Assembly: GCF_000499205.1 (NCBI RefSeq)
Contig: NZ_AWUK01000037.1
Coordinates: forward strand, 113,725-177,724
Source: Paenibacillus sp. MAEPY2
Lineage (GTDB): Bacteria > Bacillota > Bacilli > Paenibacillales > Paenibacillaceae
Direction: 5' to 3'
DNA: 64,000 bases
Position 1 is the stretch's first letter, and each line of letters starts with the position of its first letter. The position numbers were made by a program, and so were the translations under genes. Positions 32,920 through 42,752 of the stretch are shown in pieces. Under the pieces are notes generated by a model. The model was not told the DNA's origin. It was given only the letters and a program-made list of their open reading frames with translations, and made no database searches.

Positions 32920-34864
32920 CGCTGATCCACAAGAGAATTTCCGGGGCAGGGAAGCAAGACGCATTCGAATGATGGGGAGACTGCAACGTTTGCGTTTACG
33001 CAATATGCCGCTGCGTTATCAGTTAATGCTGCTGTTTTTACTATTTGCTATCGTGCCTTCCGTAGGACTGGGTGTACTGGTGAACTGGACCGTGGAACGG
33101 ATTGTAGAGCGGCAGGTTGAGGGGCATACGATGCAGCTCATTGGCAAAGTGAATGAAGCGCTCGACAGCAAGATGGAGAACCTGCAAAACATGACGTATC
33201 TGATTGCGTTTGATCGGAACGTGGATGCTTTTATGCAAGGAAAAACGGCATCGGATAAAGATACACGCACAGATTCATCCAGCCAGGAAGGAAATTCGGA
33301 AGCGGAACAAGATAAGCTGTATGGGATCAAGCAAACCTTGCAGGGTTTTACGACGCTTTATCCGGAGATCGCCGGAATCGTTCTCGTCAATGGAAGCGGT
33401 GACTATATCAGCAATGAGATGTACCCCCGATCGAAGCAAAGCCTCACCCAGGAAAACTGGTATGTGAAGGCTTCTCAAAATCCAGGTATTTTTACGGTGC
33501 TGGGGCAGCCGCTGGATCGGAATATAACCACACATGTGAGGTACAAGGATAATGAGATTGTATCTGTTGCGCGTTCCATAACGGATGAAGCATCGGGACG
33601 TATACTTGGCGTTGTTATGATTGATCTCAAGCTTCGGTCTGTCTCTCAGGCTGCCAGAAATGTAACCCTGGGTAAATCAGGTTATGTGATGGTAACCGAT
33701 GAGGAAGGGAGGAGCGTATATATGCCTGAACACCCTTTGGTAGAACAGATTCCGGCGGAATGGTTCCAATCCGGCGACAGCGGGACGTTCAATGCTGTGG
33801 CGGGTGGAAAGGAGCTTTTATTCATGTACCAGTCCTCTACGTTTACGGGCTGGAGAACGGTGGGTGTATTTCCTGCACGGGAATCGATTACGGAAGTGCG
33901 GCAGATCCAGTTTTATGTGGTCAGCTTTGTGTTCGTGGTATGTTTGTTCGGTCTGAGCGCCTCCTCTTGGTTCTCGCGTTCCATCGCGCAGCCCATTTTT
34001 CGGCTGATGTCTTATATGCGCAGGGCGGAGACGGGAAATCTCAGGGCGGGCCGCTGGAGCGACAGGGCGGATGAAATTGGCATGCTGGGCAGAAGTTTTA
34101 ACCGGATGCTTGCACAGATCCGTCAGCTCATCTCCCTGAATGAATTAAAGGAACGACAGAAGCGTGAGGCTGAAATGCGCAGCTTGCAGGAGCATATCAA
34201 ACCCCATTTTCTATACAATACACTGGATACAATTCATTGGATGGCCCGTAAGGAAGGAGCGGACGATGTATCGAACATGGTTGGCGCTCTTTCCAGACTG
34301 TTTCGCATCGGGCTCAGCAAAGGGGATGATTTCATTCCTCTGCATTCCGAGCTTGAGCACATAACCAGTTATCTGCAAATTCAACAGACCCGGTACCGTG
34401 ACCGCTTGCAATACGAGCTAATCGTTCCGGACGATCTGCGTGATTTGTTCGTACTCAAGCTGCTGCTTCAGCCCCTTGTTGAAAATGCGATTTATCATGG
34501 CATCAAGGGAAGACGAGGGCCAGGCAAGATTCGGGTGGAGGCCAAAACAGAGCAGGGAAGACTGCTGCTGCGGATTCAGGACGATGGAGTGGGTATGTCG
34601 AGTGAGCGGCTTGCAGAGATGGAAGGGCTGTTGGCAGCACCTTTGGAAAGTCTTGAAACGGCATCCTTGTCCGGAAAGGCTGGCAAAAGCTACGGCATGT
34701 TGAACGTACAGGCACGTATACAGTTGGTTTATGGTATCGAATATGGCATTGTGCTGGACAGCAGTGAAGGTGTGGGTACCTGTGTGCAAGTCATTCTTCC
34801 GCTGTTGAGAGAGCTTCCGGCAGGACAGTCATTTGATAGGGAAAGGGGGCAGGAGAGCGAATGA
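32894..34864 (+). CDS. YesM-type sensor histidine kinase
   Basis: A 656-residue kinase. Transmembrane helices near residues 45-67 and 335-358 flank a dCache-like extracellular sensor. HAMP follows (SIAQPIFRLMSYMRRAE), then the His_kinase domain with EHIKPHFLYNTLDTIHW (phospho-His followed by PHFLYNTL) and a HATPase with QPLVENAIYHG and DDGVGM. ATG 32894 lies within the end of the binding protein gene behind GGTGACC; ATG 32909 is an alternative. Its stop overlaps the regulator's ATG (ATGA). Together they form a sugar-responsive signalling unit of the YesM/YesN kind. Confidence 0.9.
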   Translation: MWMIIMPNNADPQENFRGREARRIRMMGRLQRLRLRNMPLRYQLMLLFLLFAIVPSVGLGVLVNWTVERIVERQVEGHTMQLIGKVNEALDSKMENLQNMTYLIAFDRNVDAFMQGKTASDKDTRTDSSSQEGNSEAEQDKLYGIKQTLQGFTTLYPEIAGIVLVNGSGDYISNEMYPRSKQSLTQENWYVKASQNPGIFTVLGQPLDRNITTHVRYKDNEIVSVARSITDEASGRILGVVMIDLKLRSVSQAARNVTLGKSGYVMVTDEEGRSVYMPEHPLVEQIPAEWFQSGDSGTFNAVAGGKELLFMYQSSTFTGWRTVGVFPARESITEVRQIQFYVVSFVFVVCLFGLSASSWFSRSIAQPIFRLMSYMRRAETGNLRAGRWSDRADEIGMLGRSFNRMLAQIRQLISLNELKERQKREAEMRSLQEHIKPHFLYNTLDTIHWMARKEGADDVSNMVGALSRLFRIGLSKGDDFIPLHSELEHITSYLQIQQTRYRDRLQYELIVPDDLRDLFVLKLLLQPLVENAIYHGIKGRRGPGKIRVEAKTEQGRLLLRIQDDGVGMSSERLAEMEGLLAAPLESLETASLSGKAGKSYGMLNVQARIQLVYGIEYGIVLDSSEGVGTCVQVILPLLRELPAGQSFDRERGQESE

Positions 34865-36177
34865 AGAAATTCATATCAACGACAATAAACACCGCAGAGG
34901 ATAAAAGGTCGGCTCCGTTAACTGCGACGGAGAACAGGCATGCGGAGAAGCTTTACCAGGTACTGATTGCCGATGACGAACCGATCATTCGTGAGGGCAT
35001 ACGGGATTCAATCGACTGGGTGGCCTTGGGCATGGAGGTTGCCGGAGAAGCAGAGGACGGGGAGGAAGCGCTGGAACTGGCTGCCAGCCTGAATGTGGAT
35101 ATCGTACTGGTTGATATGAATATGCCTTTTCTGAACGGAATCGAGCTGATTCGTCGTCTTCAGGACGATTGCCCGAATTGCCGCTGTCTCATCATATCCG
35201 GACATGATGAATTTGCTTATGCCCAAGAAGCCGTTCGGCTTGGGGTAGAGGATTATATATTGAAGCCAGTTCAGGCAGAACAGCTATATGCTGCCCTTGC
35301 GCGACTGCGCCAGCATATGGATGAAGAACATATGCGAACCACGTATGTGCAACAGGCAGCCGACCAGATTGAACGGAATATCCCGCTGCTGCGCCAGCGT
35401 TTTTGCCTGGATTGGCTGGAAGGTTCAGTCAGGGGGATGGAGCTGACGGGGCAACTCGCGTTTTTGCGTCTGCCACCTGCGCCCCCTGTACAGATTGGAA
35501 TCGTCCGCTGGCCTGCTGCAGAAGCACGTCAGACGGTGATGCATGAGAGTGACCGCCAATTGTTTCTTTTTGCAGCAGAGAATATTGTTGACGAATTACT
35601 GGGACAGCTTCCACATGTCCTGTTCAGGGAAGTGAATGGATTGATTGGCATATGTCTATGGCAGAAGGCGCCGGAAGGGATTGAGTCCATAATGGAGCAG
35701 AAAATCAGTTCTTGCCTGAATATCGCTGTTCATGCCTATATGGAGCAACACGCAGGGACATTGGAGGAGGCGCCGGACACATATCGACGATGCCGTGAGA
35801 AAGTATTTGGAGAAGCCCGATTGTCTCCGCTGGTTCGACGGGCACGTCAGCTCATTCAAGAGAATTATGCGGATCGGGAGCTGACATTGGAATCGCTCGC
35901 TGTCCGTCTGAATGTATCTGCGGTGTATTTGGGCCGGGTGCTCAAGAAAGAACTGAACGATTCCTTTGTTACTCTGGTTACACATGCCCGCATCCGCAAG
36001 GCGGTACAACTGCTCGATGCTACAGCGTGGTCTATCCACGACATTGCAGAGCAGGTAGGGTACGATACGCAGCATTATTTCAGCACCGCATTCAAAAAAA
36101 CGATGGGCATGTCGCCTGTACAATATCGCAAAAGCGGGGGAACAGGCAGTAGCAACGATACAGCTAATCAATCTTAG
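34861..36177 (+). CDS. YesN-type response regulator (receiver plus AraC HTH)
   Basis: A 438-residue regulator. An unusual 32-residue N-terminal extension precedes the receiver domain, which begins at YQVLIADDEPIIREGI. The acceptor Asp is in IVLVDMNMPFLNG and the conserved Lys in YILKPVQ. A middle linker of about 190 residues leads to the AraC HTH with LTLESLAVRLNVSAVYLGRV and IAEQVGYDTQHYFSTAFKK. It should activate the chvE-gguAB-like operon downstream. ATG 34861 overlaps the kinase stop and has AGGGGGCAGGAG upstream. Confidence 0.9.
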   Translation: MKKFISTTINTAEDKRSAPLTATENRHAEKLYQVLIADDEPIIREGIRDSIDWVALGMEVAGEAEDGEEALELAASLNVDIVLVDMNMPFLNGIELIRRLQDDCPNCRCLIISGHDEFAYAQEAVRLGVEDYILKPVQAEQLYAALARLRQHMDEEHMRTTYVQQAADQIERNIPLLRQRFCLDWLEGSVRGMELTGQLAFLRLPPAPPVQIGIVRWPAAEARQTVMHESDRQLFLFAAENIVDELLGQLPHVLFREVNGLIGICLWQKAPEGIESIMEQKISSCLNIAVHAYMEQHAGTLEEAPDTYRRCREKVFGEARLSPLVRRARQLIQENYADRELTLESLAVRLNVSAVYLGRVLKKELNDSFVTLVTHARIRKAVQLLDATAWSIHDIAEQVGYDTQHYFSTAFKKTMGMSPVQYRKSGGTGSSNDTANQS

Positions 36178-36209
36178 GAAAAGACAGAGAGATAAAATTG
36201 GATCAAGAG

Positions 36210-36249
36210 GATATGTCCTACTTCCATGAAGGAGGGCTATCCTTTTTTT
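36210..36249 (+). terminator. Terminator between signalling and transport operons
   Basis: GGATA..TATCC closes an inner CCTACTTC/GAAGGAGG stem and is followed by seven T. The rest of 36178-36405 shows nothing else. Confidence 0.8.
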
Positions 36250-36405
36250 GTTTACAGATGTCTTACAACAAACCAGGTTACCTGGAAGCTTTAATTGAGC
36301 GTAATCAAAAGTTGAAATTTTATAAAAAAAGTTCAAATGCAGCAAAGACCATACTGTTCCCGAATGCTACGATGGGTTCAGACAGGATTTACAGCTTGGA
36401 TGTAC

Positions 36406-36434
36406 CCGACATATTGTAAGCGTTATCTTATAAT
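36406..36434 (+). promoter_or_regulatory. chvE operon promoter with a cre site in the spacer
   Basis: CCGACA (36406-36411), 17-nt spacer, TATAAT (36429-36434). The spacer contains TGTAAGCGTTATCT (36415-36428), which fits the CcpA cre consensus TGWAARCGYTWNCW at every position. CcpA binding here would block RNA polymerase directly, giving catabolite repression. Confidence 0.65.
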
Positions 36435-36474
36435 TCGTTCAAGTCTGTATGATTTGAGGAAAGGGGAACTTCAT

Positions 36475-37560
36475 ATGAAAAAAGGAGCACTGTTCATCTG
36501 GCTTCTGGTGATGACTATGGTCCTCTCTGCCTGCAATCTGGCCGAGAGTGAGACAGGCAGCAAGGCCAAAGGGTATGTCGGCATTTCAATGCCAACCAAA
36601 TCCTCCGAACGTTGGGTAGGGGACGGGGAAAACATGGTCCGCCTGTTCCAGGAACAGGGGTACAAGACCGATTTGCAGTACGCTGAGGACGTCGTCGAAA
36701 ATCAAATCTCTCAGATTGAAAACATGATTACCAAGGGTGTGGATGTCATGGTGGTTGCTTCCGTGGACGGCAATACACTGACGGACGTGATCAAGAAGGC
36801 GCATGATCAGGGCATACAGATCATTTCGTACGATCGCCTGATTCGCAACACCCCTTACTTAACGTATTACGCCACATTCGACAATTTCAAGGTGGGTGTG
36901 CTTCAAGCCTCTTACATTGAGCAGAAACTTGGGCTTAAAGAAGGCAAGGGACCTTACAACATTGAGCTGTTTGGCGGATCTCCCGATGACAATAACGCAT
37001 ATTTCTTCTTTGACGGCGCTATGTCTGTCCTGAAGCCATACATGGATTCAGGCAAGCTGGTCGTGCGAAGCAAGCAGATGACGATGGCCCAGATTGCGAC
37101 GCTGCGTTGGGACGGCGCTTTGGCCCAATCACGAATGGATAATCTGCTCAGTGCCTATTACTCGGGAGACAATCTGGATGCGGTGTTATCCCCGTATGAT
37201 GGGATCAGTATCGGGATCATCTCATCGTTAAAAGGCGTGGGATATGGTAAAGCGAACAAGCCGCTGCCGGTGATCACGGGTCAGGATGCTGAGCTGGCAT
37301 CAATCAAATCGATTGTGGCGGGGGAACAGACCCAGACTGTATTCAAGGATACCCGCAAGCTGGCGGAACAGACGGTAGAGATGGCCAACAGCATTTTGCA
37401 AGGGAAACCGGCGGAAGTGAATGATGATAAATCATATAACAACGGAATTAAGATCATTCCGGCTTATCTGCTTGATCCCATTTCAGTGGACCGAACCAAT
37501 GTGGAGAAGGATATTGTGGGCAGTCAATATTACACCAAAGAAGAAATTGGACTGAAATAA
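36475..37560 (+). CDS. chvE: ChvE-like sugar-binding lipoprotein of an ABC importer
   Basis: A 361-residue lipoprotein. The signal sequence ends in the lipobox LSAC (Cys about residue 19). The Peripla_BP domain has GYVGISMPTKSSERWVGDG, ISYDRLIRNTPYLTYYATFDN and ELFGGSPDDNNAYFFFDGA, typical of ChvE/xylose-type binding proteins for several monosaccharides. AAAGGGGAA is 7 nt before ATG 36475; the open frame upstream is not used. It is first in an operon with the ATPase and permease genes. Its promoter carries a cre site. Confidence 0.9.
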   Translation: MKKGALFIWLLVMTMVLSACNLAESETGSKAKGYVGISMPTKSSERWVGDGENMVRLFQEQGYKTDLQYAEDVVENQISQIENMITKGVDVMVVASVDGNTLTDVIKKAHDQGIQIISYDRLIRNTPYLTYYATFDNFKVGVLQASYIEQKLGLKEGKGPYNIELFGGSPDDNNAYFFFDGAMSVLKPYMDSGKLVVRSKQMTMAQIATLRWDGALAQSRMDNLLSAYYSGDNLDAVLSPYDGISIGIISSLKGVGYGKANKPLPVITGQDAELASIKSIVAGEQTQTVFKDTRKLAEQTVEMANSILQGKPAEVNDDKSYNNGIKIIPAYLLDPISVDRTNVEKDIVGSQYYTKEEIGLK

Positions 37561-37582
37561 CCGAGTGAAAGGAGCGGGTCCC

Positions 37583-39133
37583 ATGGCCGGAATTATTCTG
37601 GAGATGAAAGGAATCACCAAAACCTTCCCTGGCGTCAAAGCGCTGGAAAACGTCAATCTCAAGGTCAGAGAAGGCGAAATTCATTCGCTATGCGGTGAAA
37701 ACGGTGCAGGCAAATCGACGCTGATGAAGGTGCTTAGCGGAGTATATCCGCATGGAACATACGACGGAGACATTTTGTTTGAGGGAAAGACATGTGAATT
37801 CAGGGACATCAAGCAGAGCGAGGAACTGGGAATTGTCATTATCCATCAGGAGCTGGCCCTTATTCCCTACCTCTCCATTGCAGAAAACATTTATCTGGGC
37901 AACGAACGTGCCAGCAAGGGCATCATTGACTGGAAGGAAACGTATGTGGGTACCCGGGAATTGCTGGGCAAGGTAGGGCTGACCGAAAATCCGAATACGC
38001 TTGTATCCAATATCGGTGTGGGCAAGCAGCAGCTGGTCGAAATAGCGAAAGCGCTCTCCAAAAAGGTGCGGCTGCTCATTCTGGATGAGCCCACCGCTTC
38101 CTTGAACGAGGATGACAGCGAGAATCTGCTTCAATTAATGCTGGAATTCAAGAAGCAGGGCATTGCCTGTATCCTGATTTCTCACAAGCTGAATGAGGTG
38201 TCGAAGGTGTCGGATTCAGTAACCATTTTGCGGGACGGCAAAACGATTGAGACGCTGGATATGAGGAAGGACAACGTAACTGAAGACCGGATTATTAGTG
38301 GAATGGTAGGCCGTGATCTCACCAGCCGTTATCCGGAGCGCCATGCGAACATCGGTGAAGTCATCCTGGAGGTGAAGGACTGGACGGTCTATCACGAGCA
38401 TCATGCTGATCGCAAGGTGCTGAATCAGGTCAACATGAACATCAGACGAGGAGAGATCGTAGGCATTGCCGGTCTGATGGGGGCCGGACGCACAGAGCTG
38501 GCTATGAGTATTTTTGGCAAATCCTATGGACGCAACATCACGGGACAGCTCATTAAAGATGGCAAACCCATTCAGAACAACAGCGTAACAGAAGCCATTC
38601 AGAATGGCTTTGCCTACGTGACAGAGGATCGCAAGGAGTATGGCCTCATTTTAATGGATGATATCAAGCGCAATATTTCGCTGACGGGTCTTAACAAGCT
38701 GACTCGGGGCGTCGTTGTAAACGAGCGTGAAGAAGTAGTTGTTGCCGAAGAGATGAAAAAAAGCATGAATATCAAAGCGCCGAGCATTTTGCAGAAAACC
38801 GGCAATCTGAGCGGCGGTAACCAGCAGAAGGTAGTGCTCAGCAAATGGATATTTGCCGGGCCGGATATTCTTATTCTGGATGAACCAACGCGCGGCATCG
38901 ATGTCGGCGCCAAATTCGAAATCTATACGATTATTCATCGGCTTGCCGCAGAGGGCAAGGGTGTCCTGGTGATTTCGTCCGAACTGCCGGAGGTACTGGG
39001 CCTGTGTGACCGAATCTACGTGATGAATGCCGGGCGAATTACGGGGGAGGTCAACCGGGAAGAAGCGTCGCAGGAAACGTTGATGAGATATATGACCAAG
39101 TCAGGAGGCGGGAAGCATGGAAATGTTAACTAG
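37583..39133 (+). CDS. gguA: Sugar ABC transporter ATP-binding protein, GguA/MmsA type
   Basis: Double-ATPase subunit of 516 residues. The first half has Walker A GENGAGKST, signature IGVGKQQLVEIAKAL and Walker B LLILDEPTASL. The second half has the degenerate Walker A GLMGAGRTE, LSGGNQQKVVLSKW and ILILDEPTRGIDVGAK. The degenerate second Walker A is normal for this family. ATG 37583 is 9 nt behind GAAAGGAG (37566-37573). It powers uptake with the ChvE-like protein and permease; the permease start overlaps its 3' end by 17 nt. Confidence 0.92.
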   Translation: MAGIILEMKGITKTFPGVKALENVNLKVREGEIHSLCGENGAGKSTLMKVLSGVYPHGTYDGDILFEGKTCEFRDIKQSEELGIVIIHQELALIPYLSIAENIYLGNERASKGIIDWKETYVGTRELLGKVGLTENPNTLVSNIGVGKQQLVEIAKALSKKVRLLILDEPTASLNEDDSENLLQLMLEFKKQGIACILISHKLNEVSKVSDSVTILRDGKTIETLDMRKDNVTEDRIISGMVGRDLTSRYPERHANIGEVILEVKDWTVYHEHHADRKVLNQVNMNIRRGEIVGIAGLMGAGRTELAMSIFGKSYGRNITGQLIKDGKPIQNNSVTEAIQNGFAYVTEDRKEYGLILMDDIKRNISLTGLNKLTRGVVVNEREEVVVAEEMKKSMNIKAPSILQKTGNLSGGNQQKVVLSKWIFAGPDILILDEPTRGIDVGAKFEIYTIIHRLAAEGKGVLVISSELPEVLGLCDRIYVMNAGRITGEVNREEASQETLMRYMTKSGGGKHGNVN

Positions 39134-40280
39134 ACTGTTCAAAAACAATATACGCCAGTATGGCATGATTATCGCGTTGGTTGTAATTATGCTGTTGTTC
39201 GAGGTGTTGACGGGCGGGTTGCTGCTCAAGCCGATCAACATTACCAATCTGATTTTGCAAAACAGCTACATTCTTGTACTGGCCATTGGGATGGTGCTGG
39301 TCATTATTACCGGACATATCGATCTGTCGGTAGGTTCGATTGCCGCCTTTGTCGGGGCGGTTGCCGCGATCATGATGGTTGATTGGCAGCTTCCAGCCTG
39401 GCTGGCGGTCATTGCCTCACTCGTGGTTGGGGCATTAATTGGGGCGTGGCAGGGTTTCTGGATCGCATACGTGCGAATTCCGGCATTTATTGTAACCCTG
39501 GCGGGCATGCTGCTCTTCCGCGGTTTGACAATGATTGTGCTGGAAGGCCAGTCCATCTCACCATTTCCGGGCGGATTCCAGAAAATTAGCTCAGGCTTCC
39601 TGCCGGATATCCAATTTTCAGGCCTCAGTCTTGTTTCCATCATCGTCGGTCTTGTGCTCACGGTCTGGTATATTGTGAATGAATTGCGCGAACGACGTTC
39701 CCAGCGAAAATACGGTTTTGAGGTGGTGTCTCAGGGGCTGTTCCTGCTCAAGCTGGTGGTGGTGGCTGCGGTTACGAATCTGTTTACGTTTATGCTGGCG
39801 AGCTACGCAGGCATTCCGAATATTCTGATTCTGCTGTTTGTATTGATCATCGTCTATTCCTTTGTCATGAATCGTACTGTTATGGGTCGTCATGTTTACG
39901 CGCTCGGAGGCAATGAGAAGGCTGCAGGCTTATCCGGGGTCAAAACGAAAAAAGTGACCTTCTGGGTATTTGTCAACATGGGCGTGATGGCCGCCATTTC
40001 CGGACTGATCTTTGCGGCCCGGTTGAATGCAGCGACACCAAGAGCCGGTACCAACTTCGAGCTGGATGCCATTGCAGCCTGCTTTATTGGCGGAGCTTCC
40101 GCTTCTGGCGGCATCGGAACGGTATTTGGCGCCATTATCGGCGGGCTGGTCATGGGGGTTCTGAATAACGGAATGTCCCTCATTGGTCTGGGTATTGACT
40201 GGCAGCAAGGGATCAAGGGATTGGTACTTCTGCTGGCGGTAGCGTTTGACATTTATAACAAAAACAAAAGATCGGCATAA
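39117..40280 (+). CDS. gguB: Sugar ABC transporter permease, GguB type
   Basis: A 387-residue BPD_transp_2 permease with about 9-10 helices. GHIDLSVGSIAAFVGA, AYVRIPAFIVTLAGML, YALGGNEKAAGLSGV and the end GIDWQQGIKGLVLLLAVAFDIY are typical of multiple-monosaccharide (GguB/XylH) permeases. CAGGAGGCGGG precedes ATG 39117. It is the last gene of the operon, with a terminator at 40385-40434 shared with the convergent mgtE. Confidence 0.92.
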   Translation: MEMLTRLFKNNIRQYGMIIALVVIMLLFEVLTGGLLLKPINITNLILQNSYILVLAIGMVLVIITGHIDLSVGSIAAFVGAVAAIMMVDWQLPAWLAVIASLVVGALIGAWQGFWIAYVRIPAFIVTLAGMLLFRGLTMIVLEGQSISPFPGGFQKISSGFLPDIQFSGLSLVSIIVGLVLTVWYIVNELRERRSQRKYGFEVVSQGLFLLKLVVVAAVTNLFTFMLASYAGIPNILILLFVLIIVYSFVMNRTVMGRHVYALGGNEKAAGLSGVKTKKVTFWVFVNMGVMAAISGLIFAARLNAATPRAGTNFELDAIAACFIGGASASGGIGTVFGAIIGGLVMGVLNNGMSLIGLGIDWQQGIKGLVLLLAVAFDIYNKNKRSA

Positions 40281-40384
40281 TCCGGTGTTGTAATGTGGGT
40301 GGAGGCAGAGTTCTCCGTAATACATTCCTTTGGATGCATCGGAAGGCTAGATGAAAAGGATACTTCGAAACAACAAATGAAAAA

Positions 40385-40434
40385 GCAGAAACAGACCATC
40401 ATCCGCCGGATTAGGTCTGTTTTCTGTTTTTTTC
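40385..40434. terminator. Terminator between gguB and mgtE
   Basis: AGAAACAGACC pairs with GGTCTGTTTTCT around a 16-nt loop with an inner ATCC/GGAT stem and is followed by T. A-rich sequence on the left may serve the minus strand. Confidence 0.75.
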
Positions 40435-40439
40435 GATAT

Positions 40440-41810
40440 TCACATCAAGGCATCCAGAAAGCGGGTTGCGATGCCGAAATAGATAAACAACGACAAAATA
40501 TCATTCAGCGTTGTAATTAATGGGCCGGAGGCGACCGCAGGGTCTACTTTGAAACGACTGAGCAGAAGGGGAATGCAAGTGCCGGTCAGTGTTCCGATGA
40601 CGAGAGTGAAGAAGAGCGATACGCCGATAATCGCTCCAAGCAGCCAGTCGCCTTGCCAGAAATAGGCGATGACCGTAATCATCAAGCCGCATACAAGTCC
40701 AATCAGTAGGCCTACCTTAATCTCCCGGCCAATCAGCGCGAGCACTGTGGCCTTGTCCAGCTTGCGTCCAATCAGTCCACGCACAACGACAGCGAGGGAT
40801 TGTGTCCCCGTATTCCCCGTCATGCCGGCTATCATGGGCATGAAGAACGCGAGGGCCACAACCTGATTCAGTGTGTCCTCGAAAAAATCCACAATGCTTC
40901 CCGAGATCAGTCCGATGAATAACAGTAAAATCAGCCAAGGAAGGCGACGTCTGACAGCAACCAGCGGTTTGGTATCAAAATCGATGTCTTTGCTGCCGCC
41001 ACCCATTTTGGCGATGTCTTCACTGGCCTCGTCCATAATAATATCAATGACATCATCCATTTGGATCACGCCGCATAATCTGCGATTCTCATCCACGACA
41101 GGCAGAGCCATGAACTCATAACGCTGCAACAGCTGTGCAGCTTCTTCCTGGTCCATATCGACGGTTGCATGGATGACACGCCGCGTCATCAGCTCTTCCA
41201 CTTTGGTCTTATCATCTGCCTGAGCAAGGGATTGATAACTCACGACTCCGACCAGTTTGCCTTCATCATCCGTGACATACAGGTAACTGGTTGCTGGAAT
41301 GAGCAGCGATGCCTGCGATTCTCTTAGCGCTTCTTTTGCTGTTTCATGTGATAACAGGGTGCGGTAACGATCGGTCATGATTCGCCCTGCCGTCTCCGGT
41401 GGATAGTTCAACACGGCGCGGATAATCGAAGAGTGATCCAGGTTCATCGTAGACAACAGTTCTTCCCTGCGTTTGAGAGGCAGATCATGCATGAAGCGAA
41501 TCAGATCACTTTTGTCCATCTGCTGCATGACTTCAAGGGTGCGTTCCGGGCCTAATTGTTCGAATAGATGTACCTGTTCTTGAAGCGTGAGGGCTTCTGC
41601 CATATCGGCGAGAACGTCAGGCTTGAATAAGAGCAGGAAGCGTTTCGTCTCTTGTTCAGGGAACTTTTTATATATGAGAGAAAGGTCGTATGGATGCAGC
41701 TCTTTGGCCCATTTATAAAATTCGGTCAGGTTTTGAGTTTGCACAAATTGCACAAGGAGCTCCGTAATCTCTTCAACCGAAAAATCTTTTTTGGGATGGG
41801 ATCGGTTCAT
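40440..41810 (-). CDS. mgtE: MgtE magnesium channel/transporter
   Basis: A 456-residue Mg2+ channel. It has the N-terminal MgtE_N superhelix (about 20-125), a tandem CBS pair (about 135-255, with MTRRVIHATVDMDQ) and five transmembrane helices. The pore motif GNTGTQSLAVVVRG and the closing DPAVASGPLITTLNDILSL are present. CBS and N domains sense cytoplasmic Mg2+ and close the pore. GAAAGGAGAC precedes ATG 41810. Only about 175 nt separate it from the AlkD gene, and no M-box riboswitch was recognised there. Confidence 0.94.
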   Translation of the reverse strand: MNRSHPKKDFSVEEITELLVQFVQTQNLTEFYKWAKELHPYDLSLIYKKFPEQETKRFLLLFKPDVLADMAEALTLQEQVHLFEQLGPERTLEVMQQMDKSDLIRFMHDLPLKRREELLSTMNLDHSSIIRAVLNYPPETAGRIMTDRYRTLLSHETAKEALRESQASLLIPATSYLYVTDDEGKLVGVVSYQSLAQADDKTKVEELMTRRVIHATVDMDQEEAAQLLQRYEFMALPVVDENRRLCGVIQMDDVIDIIMDEASEDIAKMGGGSKDIDFDTKPLVAVRRRLPWLILLLFIGLISGSIVDFFEDTLNQVVALAFFMPMIAGMTGNTGTQSLAVVVRGLIGRKLDKATVLALIGREIKVGLLIGLVCGLMITVIAYFWQGDWLLGAIIGVSLFFTLVIGTLTGTCIPLLLSRFKVDPAVASGPLITTLNDILSLFIYFGIATRFLDALM

Positions 41811-41986
41811 ATGTAGTCTCCTTTCTAGATGGGTTCAACTCCGTATTCTTAAACGAAATGGGATGGCAGTTAAACAGCGACCACATGAAATGGATATTGT
41901 AATCTTGCTAAAACATTCGATATGGGCTTACAAATGAATGCTGCCGGGATATACTTGATGTAGAAAACCCGATGAGGAGGAGACAT

Positions 41987-42691
41987 GTGGAAACGGTTGT
42001 AAGAACACAATTGTTATCTCTGGTCGAACCGGAATATCAGAAATTCTCGGCTGCGCTCATTCCGAATATCACGAATCTGTTAGGTGTGAGACTGCCTGAA
42101 ATACGCAAGATGGCGAAACAAATTGTCAAAGAGGACTGGCGAGCCTATCTAAAAACCGCTGATGATGATTATTTTGAAGAAGTCATGCTGCAAGCGATGG
42201 TCATCGGTCATGCTCAAGCAGATATTGAAGAATTGCTGCATCATATCGCCTGGTTTGTCCCCAAAATAGATAACTGGTCCGTATGCGACAGCTTCTGCGG
42301 TGGATTGAAATATACGAAGGCACATCTGGATCAGGTGTGGCAATTCTTGCAGCCCTATTTGGTATCCAATCAGGAGTATGACATTCGCTTCGGTGTTGTG
42401 ATGCTGTTGAACTTTTATATGGAAGAAAAATATATCAGCGAAGTTCTTATCTCATTAGATCGCATTCGTCATGATGGTTATTATGTGAAAATGGCAGTGG
42501 CCTGGGCCATCTCCATCGCTTATGTGAAACAGCCTGAAGCCACGCTGCGTTATTTGCAGGACAATTCTTTGGACGACTTTACGTATAATAAGGCTCTTCA
42601 GAAAATAACGGAGTCCTATCGTGTTGATTCGGAGACCAAACAGATCATCCGCAGTATGAAACGAAAATCGAAGAAACCGGTTCGTGTGTAG
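41987..42691 (+). CDS. AlkD-like DNA alkylation repair HEAT-repeat protein
   Basis: A 234-residue all-helical protein of the AlkD/DNA_alkylation family, which excises alkylated purines. GVRLPEIRKMAKQIVKEDW, WFVPKIDNWSVCDSFCGGL and DIRFGVVMLLNFYM with Trp/Asp residues fit AlkD. The start is GTG 41987, 6 nt behind GAGGAGG; the ATG at 41972 is part of that site. An ogt-like gene follows after about 60 nt, so the two form a small alkylation-repair unit. Confidence 0.85.
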   Translation: METVVRTQLLSLVEPEYQKFSAALIPNITNLLGVRLPEIRKMAKQIVKEDWRAYLKTADDDYFEEVMLQAMVIGHAQADIEELLHHIAWFVPKIDNWSVCDSFCGGLKYTKAHLDQVWQFLQPYLVSNQEYDIRFGVVMLLNFYMEEKYISEVLISLDRIRHDGYYVKMAVAWAISIAYVKQPEATLRYLQDNSLDDFTYNKALQKITESYRVDSETKQIIRSMKRKSKKPVRV

Positions 42692-42752
42692 TATGTGTGC
42701 ATAACGTGAAAAGAAATCAGATAAAACCTACGAGGGAAAGGACGATAGACGT

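Noticed and set aside
35656..36345. 229-codon minus-strand frame
   Set aside because: It is antisense to the AraC-type response regulator and covers the terminator, with no start signal.
41811..41986. M-box magnesium riboswitch before mgtE
   Set aside because: The interval is short and lacks the conserved M-box strands and an expression platform on the minus strand.
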